Below, one piece after another: positions 17,219-25,804 of a stretch of DNA of 64,000 nucleotides. Position 1 is the first letter of the stretch, and the number at the start of each line of letters is the position of its first letter. The notes beneath the pieces were generated by a model. That model was not told the origin of the DNA. It searched no databases and saw only the letters and a program-made list of their open reading frames with translations. Position numbers and translations under genes: made by a program. The stretch comes from Pseudomonas sp. 14P_8.1_Bac3 (GTDB lineage Bacteria > Pseudomonadota > Gammaproteobacteria > Pseudomonadales > Pseudomonadaceae): NCBI RefSeq assembly GCF_025466085.1, contig NZ_JANLOD010000072.1:124001-188000 (forward strand), given 5' to 3'.

Positions 17219-17430
17219 TGCCAGTCATTACAGTTGATTTGTTTCCCGGAAGAACGCCAGACAAAAAACGCGAGCTGATCAAAGCGCTGACTGACACTTA
17301 TGTGAATGTGTGCGGCGGTACTGCGCAGGCGGTCATCATTTTGCTCAAGGAAGTTGACCCGATCGATTGGGGCTCCGCTGGTAGACCCTATGCCGATGTG
17401 ATTGCTGAGAACGCGAAAAAGCCGGCGTAG
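17218..17430 (+). CDS. 4-oxalocrotonate tautomerase family protein
   Basis: A 70-residue tautomerase of the usual short length. It has the catalytic Pro1 exposed after Met removal (MPVITVDLFPGRTPDKKREL) and the typical C-terminal end WGSAGRPYADVI. It converts enol and keto forms of unsaturated acids. The start codon overlaps the TAA of the monooxygenase gene (ATAATG), so the two are translationally coupled. In this operon it probably acts on an enol or dienol formed after oxygenation and hydrolysis. Confidence 0.92.
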   Translation: MPVITVDLFPGRTPDKKRELIKALTDTYVNVCGGTAQAVIILLKEVDPIDWGSAGRPYADVIAENAKKPA

Positions 17431-17441
17431 AGGAGATAGAT

Positions 17442-18221
17442 ATGACCAAAGCCATTGAGTGCGCTGTAGCGGTAGAAGGGCAAGGTCCCGCGCTGGTGAT
17501 GATTCACGGTATCGGCGCGCGCAAGACAGGTTGGGACAAGATCACTGCCGCTTTGAAGGATCGATACACCTGCATTCGCTATGACCTGCGCGGTCACGGC
17601 GATTCACCGTTGCCGGCCGGGCCCTTTGGGCTGGACGAACTGGTCGCCGACCTGGAGGCGCTTCGTGAGCGGCTGGGCGTCGAGAAGATGCACGTCATCG
17701 GGCATTCGCTCGGCGGCATGATCGGGCCGGCCTACGCCCGCAAGTACCCTGATCGGGTGCTCAGTGTCGGGTTGTTATCGACTGCCGCGTTCAGGTCCGC
17801 ACAGGATTCGGAGAACGTGCTCAAAGTGGTCCACGCCATGGAGCAGAAGGGCATCCCTCAGGTGCTGGAGACGCTGACGCAGCGCTGGTTTACCGAGTCG
17901 TTCTGCGAACGGCATCCGGAAGTAATCGAGTGGCGCAAGCAGCAGGTGATCGACACCGACGGCGAGGTGTTCCTCAATGTGTTCCGTATTTATGCGCAGA
18001 CTGAAATGTCGCCCTGGCTGCATGAAATCAATCACCCGTGCCTGGTGTTGACGGGCGAGTTCGATGGCGGCTGCAATCCGCAATTGAACCGGAAAATCGC
18101 CGATGCGTTGCCTGACTCCGAGTTGGTCATCATGCCGGGGCTGAAGCACGCGATTTTGATCGAGGCCAGTGATCGTGTGACACCGCATTTGAAAACGTTC
18201 CTCGAAAAAACCGGTTCCTGA
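17442..18221 (+). CDS. Alpha/beta hydrolase (enol-lactonase-like)
   Basis: A 259-residue serine hydrolase. It has the oxyanion loop MIHGIGARKTGW near residue 21, the nucleophile elbow GHSLGGM near residue 87, an acidic residue in LTGEFDGGCNP and the catalytic His in GLKHAILIEAS. The layout resembles 3-oxoadipate enol-lactonases and related C-C or ester hydrolases. It lies 11 bp after the tautomerase with a strong GAGGAGA site. A Baeyer-Villiger-type product (lactone or ester) of the LLM enzyme would be a logical substrate; that is inference. Confidence 0.9.
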   Translation: MTKAIECAVAVEGQGPALVMIHGIGARKTGWDKITAALKDRYTCIRYDLRGHGDSPLPAGPFGLDELVADLEALRERLGVEKMHVIGHSLGGMIGPAYARKYPDRVLSVGLLSTAAFRSAQDSENVLKVVHAMEQKGIPQVLETLTQRWFTESFCERHPEVIEWRKQQVIDTDGEVFLNVFRIYAQTEMSPWLHEINHPCLVLTGEFDGGCNPQLNRKIADALPDSELVIMPGLKHAILIEASDRVTPHLKTFLEKTGS

Positions 18222-18316
18222 CGCTGCTGAATACCGCTCGGCTGGCGCGCGATCAGCCGCTCAGCCGACCGGTCTACAACAAGAACGTTATCTATTCAGA
18301 TAAGCAGGTAGACGTT

Positions 18317-19273
18317 ATGGGTATGTTGTATCAGGTGATCTTGCGACGCGTGTTCATCGGCGTCGTGACCTTGTTTTGCGTGTCCGCGATTATCTTTGCC
18401 GCTGTACAGATGCTGCCGGGCGACATGGCTCAGCAAATTCTCGGACAGTCGGCGACACCCGAAACGTTATCTGCGCTTCGACATGAACTGGGCCTGGATC
18501 AGCCGGCGCTGACGCGCTATCTGCACTGGCTGTATGGCAGCCTTCAGGGTGACTTCGGCACCTCGTTATCCAACGGCCGGCCGGTGGCCGAGATGATCGG
18601 CCAGCGGATGGTCAACACGCTGTTTCTGGCGTCCTACACCGCGATTATTGCCGTACCGTTGGCGGTCACGCTGGGACTGTTCGCGGCGTTGTACAAGGAC
18701 TCTCTCTACGATCGTTGCGTCAACGTTATCTCGCTGGCGGCGGTCTCGCTGCCGGAGTTTTTTATCGGTTACATATTGATCCTGTTGTTCTCCGTGACGT
18801 ATTCGATATTCCCTTCCATTGCCGACGTGCCGGCTTCAGCCGGGTTCGCAGAGCGACTGCATTCGGCGTTTCTTCCAGTACTGACCCTGACCCTGGTGAT
18901 TACCGCCCACATGATGCGTATGACGCGGATCGCCGTGCTCGACCTGCTGAGGCTGCCCTACATCGAAATGGCCAGGTTGAAAGGGCTGTCCCGATTCAAC
19001 GTTGTCATCCGTCACGCACTGCCAAATGCCTGGGCACCTATCGTCAACGTCATTGCAGTCAATCTGGCTTACCTGATCACGGGCGTGGTGGTGGTCGAGG
19101 TTGTCTTCGTTTATCCGGGACTCGGACAACTGATGGTGGACTCCGTCGTCAAGCGCGACTTCATGGTGGTGCAGGCCTGCTGCTGCATTTTCGCGGTGGT
19201 GTACATCAGCATCAATCTGCTGGCCGACATCATCTCGATCGCCACCAATCCACGTTTACTGCATCGCAAGTAA
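18317..19273 (+). CDS. ABC transporter permease, DppB/OppB type
   Basis: A 318-residue inner-membrane permease of the peptide/nickel importer class. It has the N-terminal signature of OppB/DppB proteins (RRVFIGVVTLFCVSAIIF...LPGD, LRHELGLDQPALTRYLHWL), six membrane segments, and the cytoplasmic coupling loop EMARLKGLSRFNVVIRHALP. ATG 18317 follows AGGTAGACGTT. The 95-bp gap before it holds an inverted repeat TTATCT-ATTC-AGATAA (18288-18303) that may form a hairpin in the mRNA. It works with the permease and double ATPase that follow. Confidence 0.94.
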   Translation: MGMLYQVILRRVFIGVVTLFCVSAIIFAAVQMLPGDMAQQILGQSATPETLSALRHELGLDQPALTRYLHWLYGSLQGDFGTSLSNGRPVAEMIGQRMVNTLFLASYTAIIAVPLAVTLGLFAALYKDSLYDRCVNVISLAAVSLPEFFIGYILILLFSVTYSIFPSIADVPASAGFAERLHSAFLPVLTLTLVITAHMMRMTRIAVLDLLRLPYIEMARLKGLSRFNVVIRHALPNAWAPIVNVIAVNLAYLITGVVVVEVVFVYPGLGQLMVDSVVKRDFMVVQACCCIFAVVYISINLLADIISIATNPRLLHRK

Positions 19274-19286
19274 AGGGAGGAGACGC

Positions 19287-20099
19287 ATGAACATTCCGAC
19301 GGTTTTCAAACACATGTCCTGGTCGGCGCGCCTGGGGGTGTTGGTAATTGCGCTGTACATTTTCATGGCGGTATTCGGGCCGTATATCACGCCGTACAGC
19401 GAGACGCAGATCGTGGGCGGTGAATACGATCCATGGAGCGCCCAAGCCTGGTTGGGTACCGACAACCTGGGGCGTGACATGTTTTCACGGCTGATCTTCG
19501 GCGCGCGCAACACCATCGGCATCGCATTGTTGTCGACGCTCCTGGCATTCGTCATCGGTGGCGTCATGGGGCTCGTTGCGGCCACGGTGGGCGGCTGGTT
19601 TGAAGCCGTGCTTTCACGCGTCGTCGACATGCTCATGTCCGTGCCGCAATTGATCGGCGCGCTGTTGCTCCTGACGATCTTCGGCACCAGTTTGCTCAAT
19701 CTCGTGTTCGTCATCGCGCTGGTCGACGCCACGCGCATTTATCGCTTGGCGAAATCGGTGGCGATGAACGTGGTCGTGACCGATTACATGGAGATGGCGA
19801 GGCTGCGCGGCGAAGGCCTGTACTGGCTGGTGATGGTCGAGTTGCTACCCAACGTCAAGGCGCCGCTCATTGCGGAGTTCGGGCTGCGGTTCTGTTTTGT
19901 GTTCCTGACGATCTCGTCGTTGTCGTTCCTGGGTTTGGGACTTCAACCGCCAATGGCCGACTGGGGGAGCATGGTGCGTGAAAATGCATCGCTGATCTCG
20001 TTCGGTGATCTCACACCCTTGATTCCTGCCGCTGCGATTGGCGTATTGGCGATTGCCGTCAACTTTGTCGTTGACTGGTTTCTGGCCCAGCGTCGCTGA
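19287..20099 (+). CDS. ABC transporter permease, DppC/OppC type
   Basis: A 270-residue inner-membrane permease that pairs with the OppB-type protein encoded 13 bp upstream. Typical features are the Asp-rich entry WLGTDNLGRDMFSRLIFGAR near residue 52, the VDMLMSVPQLIGALLLL segment, and the coupling loop EMARLRGEGLYWLVMVELLPN. The C-terminal LGLGLQPPMADWGSMVREN is the DppC hallmark. It lacks the extended N-terminus of many OppC proteins but the length is normal for the family. Confidence 0.94.
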   Translation: MNIPTVFKHMSWSARLGVLVIALYIFMAVFGPYITPYSETQIVGGEYDPWSAQAWLGTDNLGRDMFSRLIFGARNTIGIALLSTLLAFVIGGVMGLVAATVGGWFEAVLSRVVDMLMSVPQLIGALLLLTIFGTSLLNLVFVIALVDATRIYRLAKSVAMNVVVTDYMEMARLRGEGLYWLVMVELLPNVKAPLIAEFGLRFCFVFLTISSLSFLGLGLQPPMADWGSMVRENASLISFGDLTPLIPAAAIGVLAIAVNFVVDWFLAQRR

Positions 20100-20143
20100 T
20101 TCAAATAAACGTCAAAAACCTATGAATGCCTGGGGATACGAGC

Positions 20144-21763
20144 ATGCCTGAGCCACTTCTAAAGATTACAGGTCTTCGCATCGAAGCCGCTTCGGCAGAC
20201 GGCTGGACCGAGATTGTTCACGGCATTGACCTGCAATTGCAGCCGGGCCAGATCCTCGGTCTGGTGGGCGAGTCCGGCGCAGGCAAATCGTCGATCGGGC
20301 TTGCCGCTATGGGCTACACCCGTGAAGGCTGCAGGATTTCCGGAGGCGAAGTGCTGTTCGATGGCATCAACATGCGCACTCTGTCTTCAACGCAACACCA
20401 AGGCCTGCTGGGGGCCAGAATCGCCTATGTCGCACAGTCGGCCGCGGCGAGTTTCAATCCCGCGCACAAGTTGATCGATCAACACTGCGAGAGTGCCGTC
20501 GAGCACGGCGTCGCCAATCGTAGTAACGCGCAGCGCGAGGCGGTCGAACTCTACCGGAAAATTTCGCTGCCCGAGCCGGAAACCATCGGCTTGCGTTACC
20601 CGCATCAGGTATCCGGCGGGCAGTTACAACGAATCATGACAGCAATGGCCATGTCTTGCCGCCCCGACCTGATCATCTTTGACGAGCCCACGACCGCCCT
20701 CGATGTCACCACGCAGATCGATGTCTTGTTGACCATTCGCGAGTTGGTGCGCGAGTTCAAGGTGGCGGCGATCTACATTTCCCACGACCTGGCGGTGGTG
20801 GCCCAGATGGCGGACCAGGTGGTTGTGTTGAAGGACGGCAGAGTCGTGGAAGCCGGGGACAAGCGCCGGCTGATCGAGAATCCCATCGAGAGCTATACCC
20901 AGTCGCTGTGGGCTGTACGGAACCTGGCGTGTTCGCCACAGCCACCTGTCAGCCATACGGCGAAACCGGTGCTGTCGGTGAAGCACATCGAGGCCGGTTA
21001 TGGGAACAAGAATGTCATCGAAGGCATTTCATTTGATGTGTATCGCGGACGCACATTGGCGGTGGTGGGGGAGTCCGGCTCCGGCAAGTCGACCCTGGGC
21101 CGTTGTATCACTGGACTGTTGCCGCCCAAGAAGGGCGTCATAACGTACAACGACGAAGCGCTGGCAAGTTCATTCAAGAGGCGTAGCCGGGATCAATTGA
21201 AGTCGATCCAGATGATCTACCAGATGGCCGATACCGCGCTGAATCCTCGTCATCGCGTCGGCGACATTGTTGGCCGGCCACTGCAGTTCTATAGCGACTT
21301 GAACGGCGCACAATTGCGCATCAGGACCCGGGAAATTCTTGATGCGGTGGGACTTGAACCGGACACATTTTTCTCCAGATTCCCTGAAGAGTTATCCGGC
21401 GGCCAGAAACAACGTGTTGGCATCGCCAGGGCGTTGGCCGCCGATCCCGCGGTGATCATTTGCGATGAAATCACCAGTGCCCTGGATCAACTGGTGGCCG
21501 AAGGCATTCTTAGATTGATCGATGATCTGAAAAATGCCCTTGGCCTGTCGTATCTGTTCATCACCCATGACCTCACGGTTGTGCAGTCGATTGCTGATGA
21601 CGTCCTGGTTTTGAAATCAGGCCATGTGGTCGAGTACGGAGAGCGGAACACCGTGTTTGCCCCGCCATGCAATCAATACGTCACGCAACTCGTAAACAGC
21701 ATGCCGCAGATGAACCCTGACTGGCTGGATGATCTGGTTCGCTGCGGCTCCGCACAATCGTAA
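20144..21763 (+). CDS. ABC transporter ATP-binding protein, fused DppD-DppF type
   Basis: A 539-residue protein with two complete ATPase halves. The first half has Walker A GESGAGKSS, signature VSGGQLQRI and Walker B LIIFDEPTTALD. The second, from about residue 285, has GESGSGKSTLGR, LSGGQKQRV and VIICDEITSALD. It powers the two permeases before it. ATG 20144 (MPEPLL) has GGGGA 8 bp upstream; the in-frame ATG at 20126 has no ribosome-binding site. In the second half the residue after the catalytic Glu of Walker B is Ile instead of Pro, which is tolerated in this family. Confidence 0.93.
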   Translation: MPEPLLKITGLRIEAASADGWTEIVHGIDLQLQPGQILGLVGESGAGKSSIGLAAMGYTREGCRISGGEVLFDGINMRTLSSTQHQGLLGARIAYVAQSAAASFNPAHKLIDQHCESAVEHGVANRSNAQREAVELYRKISLPEPETIGLRYPHQVSGGQLQRIMTAMAMSCRPDLIIFDEPTTALDVTTQIDVLLTIRELVREFKVAAIYISHDLAVVAQMADQVVVLKDGRVVEAGDKRRLIENPIESYTQSLWAVRNLACSPQPPVSHTAKPVLSVKHIEAGYGNKNVIEGISFDVYRGRTLAVVGESGSGKSTLGRCITGLLPPKKGVITYNDEALASSFKRRSRDQLKSIQMIYQMADTALNPRHRVGDIVGRPLQFYSDLNGAQLRIRTREILDAVGLEPDTFFSRFPEELSGGQKQRVGIARALAADPAVIICDEITSALDQLVAEGILRLIDDLKNALGLSYLFITHDLTVVQSIADDVLVLKSGHVVEYGERNTVFAPPCNQYVTQLVNSMPQMNPDWLDDLVRCGSAQS

Positions 21764-21780
21764 GCATCAAGGAGTGGAAG

Positions 21781-23277
21781 ATGGCACTGCAAAAGAATTT
21801 TTCGGAGTGGACTGCAGCGGCCGCCTCGGTAGCGATAAATGGGCAATGTTTTATCGACGGTCAGTATCGTCAGGCGGTGGAGCAGCAGGCCTTTGACAAG
21901 GTCAGCCCCGTTGACGGTCGCGTGATTGCCTCCGTTGCCCGGTGCACGACGCGCGATGTTGATTTTGCAGTTGCTTGCGCGCGACGAGTATTCGAGGTGG
22001 GTAGCTGGTCGCGGATGGCGCCTGCTTTACGTAAGCGGGTGTTGATCGGCTTCGCTGACCTGATCGAGACGCACACCGCGGAGCTCGCCCTCCTTGAAAC
22101 CCTGGACATGGGCAAGCCGATTTCCAACGCGATCAACGTCGACATCCCTGGTGCCGCCAACGCCATACGCTGGAGCGCGGAGGCGATCGACAAGGTGTAC
22201 GGAGAGATTGCATCCACCCCGCAAGACCAACTGGGCCTGATCACCCGCGAGGCCGTGGGTGTGGTGGCGGTGGTCGTTCCCTGGAATTTCCCCCTGCTGA
22301 TGGCGAGCTGGAAGCTCGGGCCCGCACTGGCAACCGGCAACTCGGTCATCCTCAAGCCTTCGGAGCGCTCACCGTTAACGGCGATCCGGGTCGCCCAACT
22401 GGCCTCGGAGGCCGGAATACCGGACGGAGTTTTCAACGTGCTGCCGGGGTATGGCCATGAAGCCGGAAGTGCGTTGTCGCTGCACATGGATGTCGATGCC
22501 ATCGCCTTTACCGGCTCCACCAAAATTGCCAAGGAACTGATGGTTGCCTCAGGGAGATCGAACCTGAAGCGCGTGTGGACAGAGGCGGGCGGCAAGAGTC
22601 CCAACATTGTCTTCGCCGATGCACCTGATCTGCAGGCTGCCGCTGCAAGTGCCGCCTCCGCGATTGCCTACAACCAGGGACAAGTGTGCGTAGCCGGCTC
22701 ACGTTTGCTGATCGAACGCAGTGCCAAGGCACAGTTCATGGAGTATTTGCAGATCGCCCTGGCGCCATGGACTCCGTCCCATCCACTTGATCCGGCGACC
22801 CAGCTGGGCGCCCTGGTCGATCAGCAACACCTCGCGCAGGTCAGACGTTTTATTGATACCGGCGTTAGCGAAGGGGCGAGGCTGGTGCAAGGTGGCGAGA
22901 CAGGTCTTGCCGGTGTCGAAGGCTGCTATCTGAAACCGGCCTTGTTCGACGGCGTCGACAACGCCATGACCATTGCCCAGGCGGAAATATTCGGCCCGGT
23001 ATTATCAGTCATTTCCTTCGATACCGCGGAGGAGGCCGTTACGATTGCCAATGACACCCCCTATGGCCTCGCCGCCGCAGTATGGACACGGGATCTTTCC
23101 AGGGCCCATCGGGTTGCAAAATCGATACGTGCGGGCTCGGTATGGGTCAATCAATATTCGGGTGGAGACATGACTGCGCCGTTTGGCGGGTTCAAACAGT
23201 CAGGCAACGGCCGCGATCGATCGTTACATGCATTCGATAAATACACCGAATTGAAATCGACCTGGATAAAGCTCTAA
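21781..23277 (+). CDS. NAD(P)-dependent aldehyde dehydrogenase (PuuC-like)
   Basis: A 498-residue aldehyde dehydrogenase. The motifs are PWNFPLLMASWKLGPALA, the cofactor and Glu region FTGSTKIAKEL...WTEAGGKSP, and the catalytic Cys in YNQGQVCVAGSR. The C-terminal end PFGGFKQSGNGRDRSLHAFDKYTELK is that of gamma-glutamyl-gamma-aminobutyraldehyde-type enzymes. It oxidises the aldehyde made by the operon's earlier steps to an acid. It starts 17 bp after the ATPase with an AAGGAG site. It is one of two such enzymes in the window (see 39737-41254); the two are clearly diverged. Confidence 0.93.
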   Translation: MALQKNFSEWTAAAASVAINGQCFIDGQYRQAVEQQAFDKVSPVDGRVIASVARCTTRDVDFAVACARRVFEVGSWSRMAPALRKRVLIGFADLIETHTAELALLETLDMGKPISNAINVDIPGAANAIRWSAEAIDKVYGEIASTPQDQLGLITREAVGVVAVVVPWNFPLLMASWKLGPALATGNSVILKPSERSPLTAIRVAQLASEAGIPDGVFNVLPGYGHEAGSALSLHMDVDAIAFTGSTKIAKELMVASGRSNLKRVWTEAGGKSPNIVFADAPDLQAAAASAASAIAYNQGQVCVAGSRLLIERSAKAQFMEYLQIALAPWTPSHPLDPATQLGALVDQQHLAQVRRFIDTGVSEGARLVQGGETGLAGVEGCYLKPALFDGVDNAMTIAQAEIFGPVLSVISFDTAEEAVTIANDTPYGLAAAVWTRDLSRAHRVAKSIRAGSVWVNQYSGGDMTAPFGGFKQSGNGRDRSLHAFDKYTELKSTWIKL

Positions 23278-23312
23278 AGCACCACAGGCATGCGTTTGAC
23301 CTGTTACGGGGG

Positions 23313-23341
23313 GAGGGGGACAATGCCGCCCCTCTTTATTT
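23313..23341 (+). terminator. Rho-independent terminator after the aldehyde dehydrogenase
   Basis: Stem GAGGGG / CCCCTC (23313-23318 with 23329-23334) followed by TTTATTTA. It separates the ten-gene unit's enzymes from the TetR gene, so the regulator may be made from its own weak promoter or by read-through. Confidence 0.7.
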
Positions 23342-23363
23342 AGATCGCATTCGAGACTGAGCA

Positions 23364-23981
23364 ATGGCGCGGCAGACACCCAAAAAGGTTTACGAAAGTC
23401 CTGAGCAGCGCCGGGAAGAGATTATCAAGTCTGCCTTCCTGTGCTTGAGCGAAGAGGGCTACGCAAAACTGTCCGCCAGGAAAATTGCCGCCCGTGCAGA
23501 GATGTCTCTGGGGCATATCTCCTATCATTTCAAGGATATGAATGAGCTATTGGTGGAGACCTACAAATATGCGTCCCGCAAACTGTATGAAGCGACCAAG
23601 GCGGGTCTTGTAGCCAAAGAAGGCTCTTCCATGAGCCAGTTGGAGATATTTTTACGCAGTGGGTTTACGGGTCAGTTTCTGGATCGAAGCTATCTGTCAG
23701 TGCGAATCGATTTTTGGTCAGCCTCGTTGTTCCACGAAAATATCGCCGAAACCGAACGCAAGCTTTACGCCGTCTACCGCGAGCGCTTGCTGGAAATTCT
23801 GAACAGGATTGCTCAGGAACATCGATGCGCACCCGAGTCCGTAGAACGCTCAGCCGATGCGCTGATGGCAATGCTGGACGGCTTATGGCTGGACTGGCAA
23901 CGCAGCAAAAACATGAAGTCCATCGAGAACGGCATCGCGGCGTGTCTGGATCTTGTATCACTTTATCTGGCGAAGCCTTGA
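23364..23981 (+). CDS. TetR-family transcriptional regulator (BetI-like)
   Basis: A 205-residue TetR protein. The N-terminal helix-turn-helix is at residues about 14-60 (RREEIIKSAFLCLSEEGYAKLSARKIAARAE, with SYHF). The C-terminal region (FWSASLFHENIAETERKLYAVYRERL, DALMAMLDGLWLDW) is of the BetI type. It lies at the 3' end of the ABC/monooxygenase operon on the same strand and is the obvious candidate to bind the paired palindromes at 13361 and 13507. The operon substrate or a product is the likely inducer. Start ATG 23364 has only a weak ribosome-binding site. Confidence 0.93.
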   Translation: MARQTPKKVYESPEQRREEIIKSAFLCLSEEGYAKLSARKIAARAEMSLGHISYHFKDMNELLVETYKYASRKLYEATKAGLVAKEGSSMSQLEIFLRSGFTGQFLDRSYLSVRIDFWSASLFHENIAETERKLYAVYRERLLEILNRIAQEHRCAPESVERSADALMAMLDGLWLDWQRSKNMKSIENGIAACLDLVSLYLAKP

Positions 23982-24086
23982 CTGGACGTTGCGCGTTCCA
24001 GTACCCCGCTAGACCGGCAATTGACTTTCCTGTCATCGCCGCCGCGGCGCGATCTCCCTATCGGGCAGCCTGAGCTTCGAGGGCCT

Positions 24087-24830
24087 CTACCGGCTATTCG
24101 CCGATTTGAAAACCCCACTGAGGATAAAAGCGTAGCGTTCCGGGCGGATGAAAAACGTGGTGCGATCGCAGCAGCGATCATTGGCAAAGTACGAAGTGCG
24201 CTCCATGACCAACAGCGCTGCACCCCGTTTGACGCCCAGGACGCTGGCCAGGCTTTTGTCGGCTTCTTGCGCACGGATCGCCAGGTCGGCGCGGGTGACG
24301 GGCATGCCGGTGATCGACTCCAGGATGGAGTAAATCGGCTGATGCTCGACTTCCGTCCACACCACGCTGGTCAGCTCGGCGGGCAGATAACTGCGTCCCA
24401 GGGCGATGGGTTCTTCATCGACGAAATGCAGGCGCTCCAGCAGCAAGCAATCGTCTGCAGCTTCAAACAAACCGCGTAAATCCTCTGGCACCGGCCGTTG
24501 TTCATGGCTGATGACCTGCATGCTCGGCTTGAGTCCTTGCAGCAATAACGCCTCATGAAAACTGCGCAAGGCATCCAGGCCGTGGCGGACCTGTTTGGCG
24601 GCCACGAAGGTGCCTTTGCCTTGTTTGCGCTCCACCACGCCGTCGTCGCTGAGCTTGCCCACCGCCAGGCGGATCGTCACGCGGCTCACCGCGAAGCGTT
24701 GACCCAACTCCGCCTCTGACGGCAGCTTGCCGGTGGGCTCGTAGGCGCCGCGCTGAATCTCCTCCAGCAACTGATGGGCGATCTGTTCGTAAAGCGAGGT
24801 CGTGCTGTCGCGAAGAATGGAGGCGGACAC
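24087..24830 (-). CDS. GntR-family regulator with UTRA domain (HutC/FarR subfamily)
   Basis: A 247-residue protein starting at GTG 24830. Residues about 10-75 form the GntR winged helix (QIAHQLLEEIQRGAYEPTG, RFAVSRVTIRLAVGKL, RKQGKGTFV). Residues 95-240 form the UTRA effector domain (FHEALLLQGL, LERLHFVDEEPIALGRSYLP, YSILESITGMPVTRADLAI). UTRA regulators sense small metabolites such as urocanate, phosphonates or sugar phosphates. It is divergent from the ABC/PHP operon, and an AT-rich double palindrome lies between them. It is expected to repress that operon until the substrate is present. Confidence 0.93.
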   Translation of the reverse strand: MSASILRDSTTSLYEQIAHQLLEEIQRGAYEPTGKLPSEAELGQRFAVSRVTIRLAVGKLSDDGVVERKQGKGTFVAAKQVRHGLDALRSFHEALLLQGLKPSMQVISHEQRPVPEDLRGLFEAADDCLLLERLHFVDEEPIALGRSYLPAELTSVVWTEVEHQPIYSILESITGMPVTRADLAIRAQEADKSLASVLGVKRGAALLVMERTSYFANDRCCDRTTFFIRPERYAFILSGVFKSANSR

Positions 24831-24907
24831 TGTGGTTTTCCATTAGCCTTGGAGTGGAGCGGTGACTTCACTTCTAAGGTTATAAAAATAGGTTATTGGG
24901 ACAACTT

Positions 24908-24923
24908 GTATTAATACGTATTA
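24908..24923. promoter_or_regulatory. Overlapping palindromes in the GntR-ABC divergent promoter
   Basis: GTATTAATAC (24908-24917) overlaps TAATACGTATTA (24912-24923), both perfect palindromes, inside the 134-bp gap between the GntR start and the ATPase start. HutC/FarR-type regulators bind AT-rich palindromes, so this is the likely operator of the linked GntR protein. Confidence 0.6.
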
Positions 24924-24964
24924 TGTCAGGCATTCCATTGTAAGACGACCTGACGACACTTGCC

Positions 24965-25804
24965 ATGCCTCGAACCCACTCTCATTCACAGCAGCAAGCC
25001 GACGCGCTGACGGTCGATGACATCAGCTTCAGCTACCCCAACGGGCATCGGGTGTTTTCCTCTTTCTGCCTGAGCGCCCGGCCCGGCGAGTTCGTCGCGA
25101 TCCTGGGGCCGTCCGGTTGTGGGAAAACCACCTTGTTGAATCTGTTGTCAGGTTTCGTGCAACCACAGGGCGGTCACATCACTATCAACCAGACCGCGGT
25201 GCACCCGGAGCGTTCGGAGTTGGGGTATGTGTTCCAGGCACCGCAGTTGTTTCCCTGGCTGAGTGCTTTGGAAAACGTGCGTTTCGGCCTGCGCATGACG
25301 GCCGAGGCCAGCGAGCCGGTGCAGCGCGCTCAAGCCTTGCAGTATCTGCGCCTGGTCGGCCTGGAAAATGCCGCGCACCGATTGCCGCATCAACTCTCGG
25401 GCGGCATGCAACAACGCGTCTCCCTGGCCAGAACCCTGGCGCTGGAACCCAGCGTGTTGCTGATGGACGAACCGTTCGCCGCGCTGGATGCCATCAGTCG
25501 CAACAGCATGAACGAAGAGACGCTGCGCCTCTGGGCCGAGCTGGGTCAGACGGTGCTGTTCATCACCCATGACATCGACGAGGCGGTGTTCCTGGCCGAT
25601 CGGGTCATCGTGCTCAACATTGCGCCTGGCGGTATCCACAGCGAGCTGCAGATCGATTTGCCGCGGCCTCGCTCCAACCTCAAGACCCGTCGTTTGCCCG
25701 CATTCCTCGATTACCGCAATGAACTGATGGAGCGCATCTCCCACGTCATGGAAGTGTCTGCATCGACCCCTCATCCCCACCTTCAACCCGAGTTGTCAGC
25801 ATGA
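24965..25804 (+). CDS. ABC transporter ATP-binding protein, nitrate/sulfonate/taurine type
   Basis: A 279-residue single ATPase of the SsuB/TauB class. Walker A is GPSGCGKTT, the signature LSGGMQQRVSLARTLALEP and Walker B VLLMDEPFAALDAISR, followed by the switch His in ITHDIDEAVFLADR. It energises uptake by the permease two genes downstream. Its stop codon overlaps the start of the binding-protein gene (ATGA), so translation is coupled. It is the first gene of a four-gene unit divergent from the GntR regulator. Confidence 0.94.
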   Translation: MPRTHSHSQQQADALTVDDISFSYPNGHRVFSSFCLSARPGEFVAILGPSGCGKTTLLNLLSGFVQPQGGHITINQTAVHPERSELGYVFQAPQLFPWLSALENVRFGLRMTAEASEPVQRAQALQYLRLVGLENAAHRLPHQLSGGMQQRVSLARTLALEPSVLLMDEPFAALDAISRNSMNEETLRLWAELGQTVLFITHDIDEAVFLADRVIVLNIAPGGIHSELQIDLPRPRSNLKTRRLPAFLDYRNELMERISHVMEVSASTPHPHLQPELSA

